This document shows, piece after piece, positions 1 to 8,548 of a DNA stretch of 64,000 nt. This DNA is from Streptomyces misionensis (GTDB lineage Bacteria; Actinomycetota; Actinomycetes; Streptomycetales; Streptomycetaceae). Position 1 is the stretch's first letter. Each line of letters opens with the position of its first letter. The stretch lies in the NCBI RefSeq assembly GCF_900104815.1, contig NZ_FNTD01000004.1:7439001-7503000 (forward strand), given 5' to 3'. Under the pieces are notes generated by a model. The model was not told the DNA's origin and made no database searches. It saw only the letters and a program-made list of their open reading frames with translations. The position numbers were made by a program, and so were the translations under genes.

Positions 1-112
1 GGCGCAGGGGCCGCAGATCGGCCGGCCCCACCGCGTCCGCGCGGGCGGCCAGTGCGGCCCGCAGCCGTTCCTCGACGGGGCGCGGCGTGTCCGCCGTACC
101 GGGGTCGTTCAT
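1..112 (-). CDS. Probable anti-sigma factor or membrane partner of the ECF sigma factor (N-terminal fragment)
   Basis: Only the first 37 codons are inside the window, beginning MNDPGTADTPRPVEERLRAA; the rest lies beyond the left edge. The ATG overlaps the sigma-factor stop codon as ATGA (109-112), so the two genes are translationally coupled. In Streptomyces the gene placed directly after a SigE-type ECF factor commonly encodes its regulator, often a single-pass membrane protein. The visible part is a hydrophilic, Arg/Ala-rich cytoplasmic stretch that fits this but carries no diagnostic motif, so the function is inferred from position only. Confidence 0.5.
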   Translation of the reverse strand, partial: MNDPGTADTPRPVEERLRAALAARADAVGPADLRPLR

Positions 113-777
113 CGCAGGCCCTCCAGACGGCGGCCGAGTGCGTCCAGGGCCCGGCTGGCCGTGGACTTGACGGTGCCCCGTGACAGGCCGAGCGTCGCCG
201 CGATCTCGGCCTCGGTCAGATGCGACCAGTAGCGCAGCACCAGGACCTCCCGTTGCCGCCGGGTCAGGGTGCGCAGCGCCGCCAGCACCTCCCGGTGATC
301 CTCGTGCAGGAGGACGTCCTCCTCCGGTGCGGGCGCGTGCTCCTCCGGGGCGGGGACGTGCGCCCGTACGGTCCTGCGCCGGCGCAGCACCGAGCGGGCC
401 GTGTTGACCACGCTGGTCCGCAGGTACGCCTCCGGGTCGTCGAGGGCGGCGAGCCGGTGGCCGTGCCGGCGCAGCAGTGCGGTGAAGGCGTCCTGCACGA
501 CGTCCTCGGCCGTGGGCAGATCGTCCACCAGCAGCACCGCCAGGCGCACCAGGGACAACCGGCGGTGGTGGTACAACTCCTCGATGCCGGGCGGGGGTTC
601 GAGGACGGCGGCCGGGTCGAGGGGGCGCCCCGGCGCGGCCGGTGCGCCGGCCGCGCCCGTGCCGGTGCCCAACCGGGCGCGGACGAGGAGCCGGGCGCAT
701 CTGCGCCAGAACGCGGGGGAGGGCGCCGTGCCGGCCCGTTCCCAGGGCAGGGCCGCCGGTGGTGTCGCTGTCGTCAT
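109..777 (-). CDS. ECF sigma factor, SigE family
   Basis: A 222-residue RNA polymerase sigma-70 factor of the extracytoplasmic-function class. Region 2 lies around residues 70-125 (LVDDLPTAEDVVQDAFTALL) and region 4 around 165-220, with the helix-turn-helix TEAEIAATLGLSRGTVKS. No sigma regions 1 or 3 are present, as expected for ECF factors. The first 60 residues form a Pro/Ala/Arg-rich extension absent from the shortest SigE-family members. The ATG has GGAGA seven bases upstream. The stop overlaps the next gene, a probable anti-sigma factor. A secreted Pro-rich protein lies upstream on the same strand and could be a target, but that is inference. Confidence 0.9.
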   Translation of the reverse strand: MTTATPPAALPWERAGTAPSPAFWRRCARLLVRARLGTGTGAAGAPAAPGRPLDPAAVLEPPPGIEELYHHRRLSLVRLAVLLVDDLPTAEDVVQDAFTALLRRHGHRLAALDDPEAYLRTSVVNTARSVLRRRRTVRAHVPAPEEHAPAPEEDVLLHEDHREVLAALRTLTRRQREVLVLRYWSHLTEAEIAATLGLSRGTVKSTASRALDALGRRLEGLR

Positions 778-839
778 GGATCTCCTGGGGCCGGGTGCGG
801 GGAGCCGGTCGTACGGCGGCTCCCCGCACCCGCCTCACC

Positions 840-1304
840 TCAGTGCTGCGGCGGAACCGGGGCCGGGGTCACCGGACCGTGGGGCGGAACGGGCCTCGGC
901 GTGGCCCGCCCGTCGTGGGTCGAGGGCACCGGGGAGGGCGTCGCCGGCACCGGGGCGGGTGTCGCGGGCACGGGGCGCGGGGTCCCGGCGGGCGTGGACG
1001 GAACCGGCACCGGGGACGCCACGGACGGCACGGGGCTGGGCGTCTTCGTGTGGACGGGGGTCGACGGCACGGGGGCCGGGGTCTTGGCGTGCCCCGGGGC
1101 GGACGGCACGGGCGACGGGGTCGCCGCGCGGGCCGGTGCCGGGCTCGCCGTGCCGTCGGACCGGCCGGCGGAGTGGTGGTCGGACTGGGCCGCCTGCGCG
1201 GCGACGGTGCCGGTGACGGCGAGGGCCGCGCCCAGCGCGGAGACCCCCAGGGCGGTGCGCAGCTTGCGGGCGCGACTCGGACGGGGGACACGGTGTGCGG
1301 ACAT
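840..1304 (-). CDS. Secreted proline-rich repeat protein
   Basis: A 154-residue small exported protein. It starts MSAHRVPRPSRARKLRTALG, a positively charged n-region followed by a hydrophobic core (ALGVSALGAALAVTGTVAA) and a likely signal-peptidase site after AQA near residue 37. The mature part is almost entirely a degenerate Pro/Val/Ser/Thr repeat of the form TP(A/S)PVPST, at least eight copies, ending in His-Gln-Pro-rich sequence. Such stretches are unstructured and typical of wall-spanning segments; there is no sortase motif or lipobox. The start was chosen over an upstream in-frame ATG because GAAGGA sits just before it. No enzymatic function is visible. Confidence 0.75.
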   Translation of the reverse strand: MSAHRVPRPSRARKLRTALGVSALGAALAVTGTVAAQAAQSDHHSAGRSDGTASPAPARAATPSPVPSAPGHAKTPAPVPSTPVHTKTPSPVPSVASPVPVPSTPAGTPRPVPATPAPVPATPSPVPSTHDGRATPRPVPPHGPVTPAPVPPQH

Positions 1305-1441
1305 GGGTTCCTTCGTGGTTCGGCTCGGACAACTGGTCGAAGTGGAGGCCTCCACCCCGACAGACGTCCGACCCCGGTCGAGGTTGCGGGTGCCGGCCGA
1401 CGAATTTTCCCGGGCCGCCGCCGGGAGCGCGCTCCGCCGCG

Positions 1442-2410
1442 TCAGTACGCTCCCGCCCCCTCCTCCGCGGCGGCCACCGCCTGCGCGTGGCCGAACAGTC
1501 CGGGCAGTCCACCGGTGTGCACGAACACCGTCTTCTCACCGGGGCGTACGGAACCGTCGCGCACCGCCGCGCGCAGTCCGGCCAGCGCCCGGCCCGTGTA
1601 GGTCGGGTCCAGGACGATCCCCTCGGTGCGGGCGGCCAGCCGCAGCGCCTCCGTCACCGGGCCGGTCAGCGCCGCGTACCCGGCGCCCACCTGGTCCCGG
1701 CGCACCCGCAGCTCCCGCGCCGTGACCTCCTGTGCGGTCAACGGCGCCGCGAACTCCGCCACCGCGGCGGCCGGATCGGCCAGCGCGCCGACGTCCACGC
1801 CGAGCACCGAACCGGTGCCGAGGGCGGCGACCAGTCCCGCCATGGTGCCGCCCGAGCCCAGCGCGACCACCGCCGTGCGCACGTCCGGCACCTGCGCGCG
1901 CACCTCCTCACCGCAGCGGACGTAGCCCCGGGCGCCCAGCGTCCCCGACCCGCCGAACGGGATCAGCGCCGGCCGGGCCCCGTCCGCCCGCAGCCGGTCG
2001 CACACCTCGGCCGCGGCGGCGTCCAGACCGGCCTGGTCCACCTCGCCCGCCCAGGCGAGCCGGGCGCCGAACAGCCCGTCCAGGGCCAGGTTCCCGGACC
2101 GGGAGGCACCGGCCCCGCCGCGCAGCACCAGGACGACGTCCAGCCCGAGCCTGGCGCCCGCGGCCGCGGTCAGCCGGGCGTGGTTGCTCTGCGCGGCACC
2201 CGTGGTCACCAGCGTGTCCGCGCCCTCGGCGAGCGCCGCGCCCACCGTCCACTCCAGCTTGCGGACCTTGTTGCCGCCCCCGCCGAGACCGGTCAGGTCG
2301 TCCCGCTTGACCCACAGGTCCTCCGGGCCGAGGCCCAGCGTCGCGGCCAGCCGGGGCGCCGGTTCGACGGGCGTGGGGAAGGTGCCGAGCGGCACGGGCG
2401 GGTGCGTCAT
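1442..2410 (-). CDS. PLP-dependent D-cysteine desulfhydrase / ACC deaminase family protein
   Basis: A 322-residue fold-type II PLP enzyme. The motif GGGGNKVRKLEW at residues 43-54 holds the presumed Schiff-base lysine (Lys48), and TTGAAQSNHARLTAAA follows as the substrate/phosphate-binding loop. Length and motif spacing match D-cysteine desulfhydrases and 1-aminocyclopropane-1-carboxylate deaminases, which cannot be told apart safely by eye. The former convert D-cysteine to pyruvate, sulfide and ammonia; the latter convert ACC to 2-oxobutyrate and ammonia. The YhdR-like C-terminal part (LDPTYTGRALAGLRAAVRDG, VFVHTGGLPGLFG) agrees with D-cysteine desulfhydrase. It is cytosolic and monocistronic as far as seen. 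Confidence 0.85.
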   Translation of the reverse strand: MTHPPVPLGTFPTPVEPAPRLAATLGLGPEDLWVKRDDLTGLGGGGNKVRKLEWTVGAALAEGADTLVTTGAAQSNHARLTAAAGARLGLDVVLVLRGGAGASRSGNLALDGLFGARLAWAGEVDQAGLDAAAAEVCDRLRADGARPALIPFGGSGTLGARGYVRCGEEVRAQVPDVRTAVVALGSGGTMAGLVAALGTGSVLGVDVGALADPAAAVAEFAAPLTAQEVTARELRVRRDQVGAGYAALTGPVTEALRLAARTEGIVLDPTYTGRALAGLRAAVRDGSVRPGEKTVFVHTGGLPGLFGHAQAVAAAEEGAGAY

Positions 2411-2512
2411 GGGCGGACATCCTCACGGGAGGAGGGCACGGGCCCTCGTACGGTGGCAGCGGTACGGCGATCAGTCGATCACAGCCGCCCGCCGATCGTG
2501 CCCACCGGCCCC

Positions 2513-3865
2513 TCACACCGGCAACAGCCGCCCCACCAGCGCTCCCAGCTGCCGCGCGGTACGGCACTCGTGCATCGCCACCAGCTCCGCGTACGCGGGC
2601 GCCGCCGAGTCCCCGGTGCCCCACTGGGCGGCCGGTTCGGGGTTGAGCCAGTGGACGCGCCGGGCCCTGCGGGCGATCTCGGTGAGGGCGGGCAGGTTCG
2701 GGTCGCTCATGTTGGTGCGGGCGTCACCGAGCACGAACACCGTGGTGCGCGGGCCGACCGCGGCGCCGTACCGCTCCGCGAACTCGCCCAGCGCCGTGCC
2801 GTAGTCGCTGCTGCCGTGCCAGCCGGTGAGCGTGGCCTCGGCGCGGATGCGGGCGCCGAGGCCTCCGGGGTCGGCACGACCGTGGTCGAGCAGGCCGGTC
2901 ACCTCGTCCAGCCGGTTGACGAAGGCGAACACCCGGACCTTGCCGAACTGGTCGTGCAGCGCCTGCACCAGCAGCATGGTGAAGTCGGAGAAGCCCGACA
3001 CCGAGCCGGACACGTCGCAGAGCAGCACCAGTTCGGGGCGGACCGGCCGGCGCCGGCGCAGCACCGGCCGCATCGGGACGCCACCGGTGGACAGCGACGA
3101 ACGCAGGGTGCGGCGCAGGTCGACGGTGCCGCGCGCGGCCCGGCGGCGGCGCGCCGCGAGCCGGGTGGCCAGCTTGCGCGCCAGCGGCTGGACCGTCCTG
3201 CGCAGCTCGGCCAGTTGGTCGCGGTCGGCGATCAGGAAGTCCACCCGGTCGGCCGTCGGGCGCACGGCCCGGCGCGCGATCTCGTCCCGCCCGCGCCGCT
3301 CGGCGACCCGGCGCCGCGCCTCCGCCCCGACCAGCCGCCGGAACTCCTCGATGCGGCGCCGGATCTCGTCTTCCAGCAGCCGGTCGGCGAAGCCCGCCCC
3401 CGCGCCCTCGCCCTCCCGCACATCGGCCCGCACCCGGGCCAGCAGCGTCTGCGGGCGCAGCCGTTCCAGGGTCTGGTACGCGGACCAGCCGTCGGACCCG
3501 GGTGAACTCCCGTATCCGCCGAGGGCGTCGACCGCCTCCTGGGCCAACCGGGCCATCAGCGCCGGGTCGTTCGCCGCGAGGGCCTCGGCCAGCCGGTCGC
3601 GCAGGGTCTCGCGGCTCGCCGGCCGGCCGCCCGGACCGCCCACGCCGCGCGGGAAGTAGAGGTCGAAGACCGGGTCGAACACGGCGCGCTGGGCCGGGCC
3701 GTGCAGCAAGGTCGCGGCCAGCCCCTCGCGCAGCAGCTCCCGGTCCGCGAACCCCAGTTCCCGCGCCGCGCGGGCCGCGTCCACGCTCTCCCCGGTGCCG
3801 ATCCGCACCCCGTGCGCACGCAGCGCCCCGACCAGGGCGGTGATCCGCTCGGCGGCATCCGTCAC
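2513..3865 (-). CDS. VWA-domain protein, CoxE-like partner of MoxR ATPase
   Basis: A 450-residue protein starting at GTG 3865, whose first codon overlaps the stop of the upstream MoxR gene as GTGA. The N-terminal 250 residues are Arg/Ala/Leu-rich helical sequence. A von Willebrand A domain follows; near residue 285 is the metal-ion-dependent adhesion motif DVSGSVS, and later TTVFVLGDARTNMSD is consistent with the fold. The family (CoxE/YeiM type) works with MoxR AAA+ ATPases as a chaperone or metal-cofactor insertion pair, classically for carbon monoxide dehydrogenase and methanol dehydrogenase. No such client enzyme is seen nearby, so the substrate is unknown. Confidence 0.85.
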   Translation of the reverse strand: MTDAAERITALVGALRAHGVRIGTGESVDAARAARELGFADRELLREGLAATLLHGPAQRAVFDPVFDLYFPRGVGGPGGRPASRETLRDRLAEALAANDPALMARLAQEAVDALGGYGSSPGSDGWSAYQTLERLRPQTLLARVRADVREGEGAGAGFADRLLEDEIRRRIEEFRRLVGAEARRRVAERRGRDEIARRAVRPTADRVDFLIADRDQLAELRRTVQPLARKLATRLAARRRRAARGTVDLRRTLRSSLSTGGVPMRPVLRRRRPVRPELVLLCDVSGSVSGFSDFTMLLVQALHDQFGKVRVFAFVNRLDEVTGLLDHGRADPGGLGARIRAEATLTGWHGSSDYGTALGEFAERYGAAVGPRTTVFVLGDARTNMSDPNLPALTEIARRARRVHWLNPEPAAQWGTGDSAAPAYAELVAMHECRTARQLGALVGRLLPV

Positions 3866-4719
3866 AGCGTGTCCAGGTCGAGCTTGGCGGCGGCCCTCTG
3901 GATGTCGTCCTGGTGCTTGAGGATCACCCCGAGGCTGTCCCGTACGACCTTCTCGTCCAGCGTGTCCGCGCCCAGGGCCAGCAGGGTGCGCGCCCAGTCG
4001 ACGGTCTCGGCGACGGACGGCGCCTTGCGCAGGTCCATCGCGCGCAGCGCGCCGACCACCCGCACCAGCGACTCCGTCAGCGCCTCGGACAGTCCTGGCA
4101 CCTTCAGCCGGACGATCCGCCGCTCCAGCTCCGGCTCCGGGAAGCCGATGTGCAGGAACAGGCACCGGCGGCGCAGCGCCTCGGACAGCTCCCGGCCCGC
4201 GTTGGAGGTGAGCACGACGAAGGGGCGCCGGGTCGCGGTGACCGTGCCCAGCTCCGGCACCGTGATCTGGAAGTCGCTGAGCACCTCCAGGAGCAGGCCC
4301 TCCATCTCGACGTCGGCCTTGTCGGTCTCGTCGATCAGCAGCACCGTCGGCTCGTCGCCGCGGATGGCGGTCAGCAGCGGGCGGGGGAGCAGGAACTCCT
4401 CGCTGAAGATGTCGGTACGGGTCTCGTCCCAGCTCTCGTCCCGGCCCGCGCTGATGCGCAGCAACTGCTTGGCGTGGTTCCACTCGTACAGCGCCCGGGA
4501 CTCGTCGACGCCCTCGTAGCACTGGAGCCGGACCAGTCGGGCCGAGGCCACCTGGGCGACGGCCTTGGCCAGCTCGGTCTTGCCCACCCCGGCGGGCCCC
4601 TCCACCAGCAGCGGCTTGCCCAGCCGGGCCGCGAGGAACACGGTGGTGGCGACGGCGGGCGAGGCGAGGTAGCCGGTCTCGGCGAGACGGGCGGAGACAT
4701 CGTCGACGGACGTGAACAA
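3862..4719 (-). CDS. MoxR-family AAA+ ATPase
   Basis: A 285-residue AAA+ ATPase. Walker A is GPAGVGKTE (residues 41-49) and Walker B is VLLIDETDKAD around residue 130, followed by the sensor-1 region VVLTSNAGRELSEALRRRCLF. This layout is typical of MoxR/RavA-type chaperone ATPases. The start is a TTG preceded at five bases by GGAGG. The stop overlaps the GTG of the VWA gene, a conserved pairing indicating a two-gene operon. The promoter region faces a TetR gene 134 bp away that contains palindromes, so repression by that TetR is plausible. Confidence 0.9.
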   Translation of the reverse strand: MFTSVDDVSARLAETGYLASPAVATTVFLAARLGKPLLVEGPAGVGKTELAKAVAQVASARLVRLQCYEGVDESRALYEWNHAKQLLRISAGRDESWDETRTDIFSEEFLLPRPLLTAIRGDEPTVLLIDETDKADVEMEGLLLEVLSDFQITVPELGTVTATRRPFVVLTSNAGRELSEALRRRCLFLHIGFPEPELERRIVRLKVPGLSEALTESLVRVVGALRAMDLRKAPSVAETVDWARTLLALGADTLDEKVVRDSLGVILKHQDDIQRAAAKLDLDTL

Positions 4720-4776
4720 CGGGGCCTCCGGCGGGTTGGGAGCAGTGTTCGGACTCTGTCGGCAGCGGTTCTATCT

Positions 4777-4848
4777 AAGCGCTTGTTCAGCGCCTCTGTC
4801 ATCAGCCTTCCGCTTGATACACCGATCGGTTTCCGGCGAGGTAACCTC
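4777..4848. promoter_or_regulatory. Divergent promoter region with three palindromes (candidate TetR operator)
   Basis: The 134-bp gap between moxR and the TetR gene holds AAGCGCTT (4777-4784), ACCGATCGGT (4821-4830) and GAGGT-A-ACCTC (4838-4848), all perfect. The middle one, flanked by GATAC and TTTCC, looks most like a TetR-family operator. The last overlaps the region just before the regulator ATG and would allow autoregulation. The sites are seen in the sequence; binding is inferred. Confidence 0.4.
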
Positions 4849-4853
4849 ACACC

Positions 4854-5426
4854 ATGGCCACCACCGACAAGGCATCCCCGCGCGACCGGCTGCTCGACGC
4901 GGCCGCCCGGCTCTGCTACCGGGACGGCGTCTCCATCGGCGTCGAGGCGCTGTGCCGGGAGGCCGGGGTCTCCAAACGGTCGATGTACCAGCTCTTCGGC
5001 GGCAAGGACGAGATGCTCGCCGCGAGCCTGGAGCGCCGCGTCCCCGGGTACGACGCCCGGCTCACGCACCCCGACCCGCAGGCGCCGCCGCGCGAGCGCA
5101 TCCTGTACGTCTTCGAGCGGCTGGAGCAGGACTCCCTGGACGCCGGCTTCCACGGCTGCCCCTTCCTCGCCGCGCTGGTCGAACTGAAGGACCCCGGCCA
5201 CCCGGCGAGCGAGGTCGCCCGCGAGGCCAAGGAACGTCTGGCGCACGCGTTTCGGACCGAGGCCGAGCGGGGCGGCGCCCGCGACCCCGAACTCCTCGCC
5301 CGCCAGCTAATGCTGGTCTTCGACGGCGCCGGCGCGCGGGCCGGCGCCCGGGTGGAGCGGCTGGCCGACGGCCTCGCCACGGCCACCGCCGCCACCCTCT
5401 GCGACGCGGCCGGCCTGCGGCGGTGA
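4854..5426 (+). CDS. TetR/AcrR family transcriptional regulator
   Basis: A 190-residue regulator. The N-terminal DNA-binding domain (residues 9-56) runs SPRDRLLDAAARLCYRDG then CREAGVSKRSMYQLFGGKDE, the classic helix-turn-helix with its aromatic YQLF end. The C-terminal domain contains HGCPFLAALVELKDPGHPASEVA, typical of the TetR_C subgroup often linked to oxidoreductases and efflux. It is divergent from the MoxR/VWA operon with palindromes between them, so local repression and autoregulation are likely. The ligand is unknown. Confidence 0.92.
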   Translation: MATTDKASPRDRLLDAAARLCYRDGVSIGVEALCREAGVSKRSMYQLFGGKDEMLAASLERRVPGYDARLTHPDPQAPPRERILYVFERLEQDSLDAGFHGCPFLAALVELKDPGHPASEVAREAKERLAHAFRTEAERGGARDPELLARQLMLVFDGAGARAGARVERLADGLATATAATLCDAAGLRR

Positions 5427-5525
5427 CCACCGGACAGCGGCGCGGCCTCGGCACCGGCCGGCGTCGCGTCCACCGCCGGTGAAAACCCGGTCGGCCCCGG
5501 CGCGCCCGCCGGGTAGAGTCGCGCC

Positions 5526-6026
5526 GTGCCCGAACTGGAGCGGCTGCATGCCGACCACGCCCCGGCGGTCCTGGCCTTCGAGCTGGCGAACCGCGCCTAC
5601 TTCGCCGCCTCCGTCTCCGACCGGGGCGACGAGTACTTCGCCCGGTTCGCCGACCGGCACAGCGCCCTGCTGGCCGAACAGGAGGCCGGCATCTGCGCCT
5701 TCTACGTGCTGGTCGCCGAGGACGGCTCCGTACTGGGCCGGTTCAACCTGTACGACCTCGAGGACGGCAGCGCCGACCTCGGCTACCGGGTCGCGCAGCA
5801 CGTCGCCGGCCGCGGCGTGGCGACCGCCACCGTCCGGCAGCTGTGCCGGCTGGCGGCGGAGCGGCACGGGCTGCGCACCCTGCGGGCGGCCGCCTCCCAC
5901 GCCAACGCCGCGTCCCGGAAGGTGCTGATCAAGGCCGGGTTCGTGCCGGTCGGCCCGGCAGACCCCGCCGACGTCGGCGGCCAGGCGGGCACCTGGTACC
6001 AGTGCGACCTGGAACACCGGCCGTAG
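5526..6026 (+). CDS. GNAT family N-acetyltransferase (RimJ/RimL-like)
   Basis: A 166-residue acetyl-CoA-dependent acyltransferase starting at GTG. The middle holds the GNAT core: LGRFNLYDLEDGSADLGYRVAQHVAGRGVATATVRQLCRLA gives strand beta-4, and the acetyl-CoA pyrophosphate loop (R/Q)xxGxG/A reads VAGRGVA. It ends with NAASRKVLIKAGFVPVGPA, the usual helix and beta-6 of the RimJ/RimL class. The family acetylates ribosomal protein N-termini, aminoglycosides or small amines; the substrate here cannot be assigned. It is a single gene upstream of the osmoprotectant permeases, with 137 bp between. Confidence 0.88.
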   Translation: MPELERLHADHAPAVLAFELANRAYFAASVSDRGDEYFARFADRHSALLAEQEAGICAFYVLVAEDGSVLGRFNLYDLEDGSADLGYRVAQHVAGRGVATATVRQLCRLAAERHGLRTLRAAASHANAASRKVLIKAGFVPVGPADPADVGGQAGTWYQCDLEHRP

Positions 6027-6163
6027 ACCGCGATCTTGCCGGTGCGCCGGCTCGGCGACCGCGCGCCCAGGTGAGGCGTCCGATCCGCCTTCCCCCGTGC
6101 GGCCCTCCCTCGTACGGCCCCCCACCACGCGCCGGCTGGCGCCCCTCCCGGTGCAATGGACCC

Positions 6164-6844
6164 GTGACCGCCGCCCCGGACGACTGCCTCGCGCGCAACG
6201 AGTGGATCTGCGGCGCCTATCTGAGCAGCCGCCGCCGGATCCTGCTCGACGCGGTCGTCCAGCACCTCCAGCTGACCTCGCTGTCGATCCTGATCGGCCT
6301 GGTCATCGCGGTGCCGCTCGCGGTCCTCGCCCGCCGCTGGGGCTGGGCGGCGGCCCCCGTCCTCGCCCTGACCACGGTCCTCTACACCATTCCCTCCCTG
6401 GCGATGTTCTCCCTGCTGCTGCCCCTGTACGGCCTCTCGGCCACCCTCGTCGTCGCCGGACTGGTGCTGTACTCGCTCACCCTGCTGGTGCGCAATCTCC
6501 TCGCGGGCCTGCGCGCGGTCCCGGAGGAGACCCGGCAGGCGGCGCGGGGCCTCGGCTACGGCCCGCTGCGGCTGCTGCTCACCGTGGAACTGCCGCTCGC
6601 CCTGCCCGCCGCGATGGCCGGGCTGCGCATTGCCACCGTCTCGGCGGTCTCCCTGGTCACGGTCGGCGCGATCGTCGGCTACGGGGGCCTCGGGAACCTC
6701 ATCTACTCGGGCATGAACACCTACTTCAAGGCCCAGGTGCTCACCGCGTCCGTGCTGTGCGTGCTGATCGCCGTCGCCGCCGACCTGCTCCTGCTGGGCG
6801 TGCAGCGGCTGATCACCCCGTGGACCCGGGCGGCTCGCCCTTGA
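6164..6844 (+). CDS. Osmoprotectant/choline ABC transporter permease (OpuCB/ProW-like)
   Basis: A 226-residue inner-membrane permease of the glycine betaine/carnitine/choline OpuC type. About five to six hydrophobic segments are visible. The cytoplasmic coupling loop is EETRQAARGLGYGPLRLLLTVELPLALPAAMAGL, the EAA motif that docks on the ATPase. GTG 6164 was chosen because the preceding sequence in frame is Pro/Arg-rich non-coding-like, and the N-terminus CLARNEWICGAYLSSRR resembles homologues that begin with a short periplasmic stretch. It is the first gene of a permease-permease-binding protein operon. Confidence 0.9.
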   Translation: MTAAPDDCLARNEWICGAYLSSRRRILLDAVVQHLQLTSLSILIGLVIAVPLAVLARRWGWAAAPVLALTTVLYTIPSLAMFSLLLPLYGLSATLVVAGLVLYSLTLLVRNLLAGLRAVPEETRQAARGLGYGPLRLLLTVELPLALPAAMAGLRIATVSAVSLVTVGAIVGYGGLGNLIYSGMNTYFKAQVLTASVLCVLIAVAADLLLLGVQRLITPWTRAARP

Positions 6845-6869
6845 GCGCCGCCCGGCCGGAAGCCGCCCC

Positions 6870-7541
6870 ATGAGCACGCTCACCGCCACCTGGAACTGGC
6901 TCGCCGACCCCGCCCACTGGCACGGCGACGACGGCGTGTGGCACCGGCTGCTCCAGCACCTCGCCCTCACCGCCGTCTGCCTTCTCCTGAGCTGTCTGAT
7001 CGCCCTGCCCGTCGCCCTGGTCCTCGGCCACCTCGGCCGGGGCGGTGCGCTCGCCGTGAACATCTCCAACGTCGGCCGGGCCGTACCCACCTTCGCCGTG
7101 CTGGTCCTGCTGCTGCTCACGCCGGTCGGCAACTGGGGCGAAGGGCCCACCGTGGTGGCACTGGTGCTGTTCGCCGTGCCGCCGCTGCTCACCAACGCCT
7201 ACGTCGGGATGCGCGAGGTCGACCGGGGGGTCGTCCAGGCGGCCCGGGGCATGGGGATGACCGGCCGGCAAGTGATGTTTCACGTGGAACTGCCCCTTTC
7301 GCTCCCCATGATCCTGAACGGGGTCCGGATCGCCGCCGTACAGCTCGTCGCCACCGCCACCATCGCGGCGCTCGCGGGCGGCGGCGGGCTCGGCCGGATC
7401 ATCACGGCGGGCTTCAACCTCGCCAGCACCCCCCAGGTGGTCGCGGGCGCCCTGATCGTCGCGGTGTTCGCGCTGGTCGTGGAGGCCCTCTTCGAGATCG
7501 CCGAACGGCTGGGACCGGCGTGGTCGCGGACCGGGCGGTGA
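6870..7541 (+). CDS. Second osmoprotectant ABC transporter permease (OpuCD/ProW-like)
   Basis: A 223-residue permease paralogous to the previous gene, from which it is separated by 25 bp. Transmembrane segments alternate with the EAA loop DRGVVQAARGMGMTGRQVMFHVELPLSLPMILNGV near residues 118-152. OpuC importers use two such permeases as a heterodimer, so the pair forms one channel for quaternary ammonium solutes such as glycine betaine, choline or carnitine. Its stop overlaps a GTG of the binding-protein gene (7538-7541). Confidence 0.9.
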   Translation: MSTLTATWNWLADPAHWHGDDGVWHRLLQHLALTAVCLLLSCLIALPVALVLGHLGRGGALAVNISNVGRAVPTFAVLVLLLLTPVGNWGEGPTVVALVLFAVPPLLTNAYVGMREVDRGVVQAARGMGMTGRQVMFHVELPLSLPMILNGVRIAAVQLVATATIAALAGGGGLGRIITAGFNLASTPQVVAGALIVAVFALVVEALFEIAERLGPAWSRTGR

Positions 7542-8542
7542 GCCCGCGGCACCATGGGGGAGTGGGCCATGGCGGCGGGCGGACGAGAAGGCGGCGGGCG
7601 ACAGGCGCCCGCCGTGCACTCCCGGCCGCCCTGCTGCTCGCGCTCACCGCCTGCACCACCGGCCCCTCCCTGGAGAACCGCGGCCAGGTCACCGCCCCGC
7701 CCGGCGACAGCCACCACCTGACCATCGGCTCGGCCGGCTTCACCGAGAGCGACCTGCTCGCCCAGATGTACGCCCAGCTGCTGAACCAGGCCGGCTACCG
7801 CACCTCGATCCTCACCGTCAACAACCGGGAGCTGTACGAACCGGCACTGGAGTCCGGCCGGATCGACGTCGTGCCCGAGTACGCGGCCACCTTCGCCGAC
7901 TGGCTGAACACGAAGACCCACGGCCCCCGCGCCCGGCCGGTCGGCTCACCCGACCTCGCCGTCACGATCAGGGCCCTGCGCGCACTCGCCACCCCCCGCG
8001 GACTCACCGTGCTCCCACCGGGCCGGGCCCTCGCCCAGAACGCGTTCGCGGTACGCGCCGACTACGCCCGCAGGCACCACCTCAAGACCCTCGGCGATCT
8101 CGGCGCGGCACGACTGCCGGTACGCATCGCGGCGGGCGACGAATGCGTGCAACGGCCCTACTGCGCACCGGGGCTGCGCAAGGTGTACGGCATCGACGTC
8201 ACCGGCGTCGACCCCAAGGGCGTCGGCACCACCCAGGCCAAGCGGGCCGTGCAGGACGGCCACGACCAACTGGTGCTGACCACCACCACGGACGCCACCC
8301 TCGACCGGTTCGGCCTGGTCCTGCTCACCGACGACCGGCGGCTGCAGAACGCCGACTACGTGCTCCCGGTCGTCAACCGCGCCCGCGCGGGCGGCGCCGG
8401 GGTGACCCGGGCCCTCGGCAGGCTCAACACCGTCCTCACCACACGCGACCTGGCCGGCCTGGACGAACAGGTGGACAGCTGGCGGCGGCTGCCCGCCGAC
8501 GTGGCCCGCACCTACCTCAAGGACAAGGGCCTGCTGAAGTAG
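7538..8542 (+). CDS. Osmoprotectant-binding lipoprotein (OpuCC/ProX-like)
   Basis: A 334-residue extracellular solute-binding lipoprotein. After an Arg-rich n-region, LPAALLLALTACTTG gives a lipobox (LTAC) whose Cys would be lipidated. The mature part starts with HHLTIGSAGFTESDLLAQMYAQLL, the standard opening of OpuAC-family proteins, and contains ALESGRIDVVPEYAATFADWL, which lines the quaternary-ammonium aromatic cage region in homologues. GTG 7538 overlaps the permease stop; GTG 7562 is an in-frame alternative. It delivers substrate to the two permeases upstream. Confidence 0.9.
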   Translation: MSPRHHGGVGHGGGRTRRRRATGARRALPAALLLALTACTTGPSLENRGQVTAPPGDSHHLTIGSAGFTESDLLAQMYAQLLNQAGYRTSILTVNNRELYEPALESGRIDVVPEYAATFADWLNTKTHGPRARPVGSPDLAVTIRALRALATPRGLTVLPPGRALAQNAFAVRADYARRHHLKTLGDLGAARLPVRIAAGDECVQRPYCAPGLRKVYGIDVTGVDPKGVGTTQAKRAVQDGHDQLVLTTTTDATLDRFGLVLLTDDRRLQNADYVLPVVNRARAGGAGVTRALGRLNTVLTTRDLAGLDEQVDSWRRLPADVARTYLKDKGLLK

Positions 8543-8548
8543 GCCGGC

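Noticed and set aside
1295..3505. A 736-codon plus-strand open frame
   Set aside because: It is antisense to the desulfhydrase and VWA genes, with no ribosome-binding site or recognisable domain.
4371..5246. A 291-codon minus-strand frame spanning the moxR/TetR gap
   Set aside because: It crosses the promoter region and is antisense to the TetR gene; the true MoxR frame with Walker motifs is a different one.
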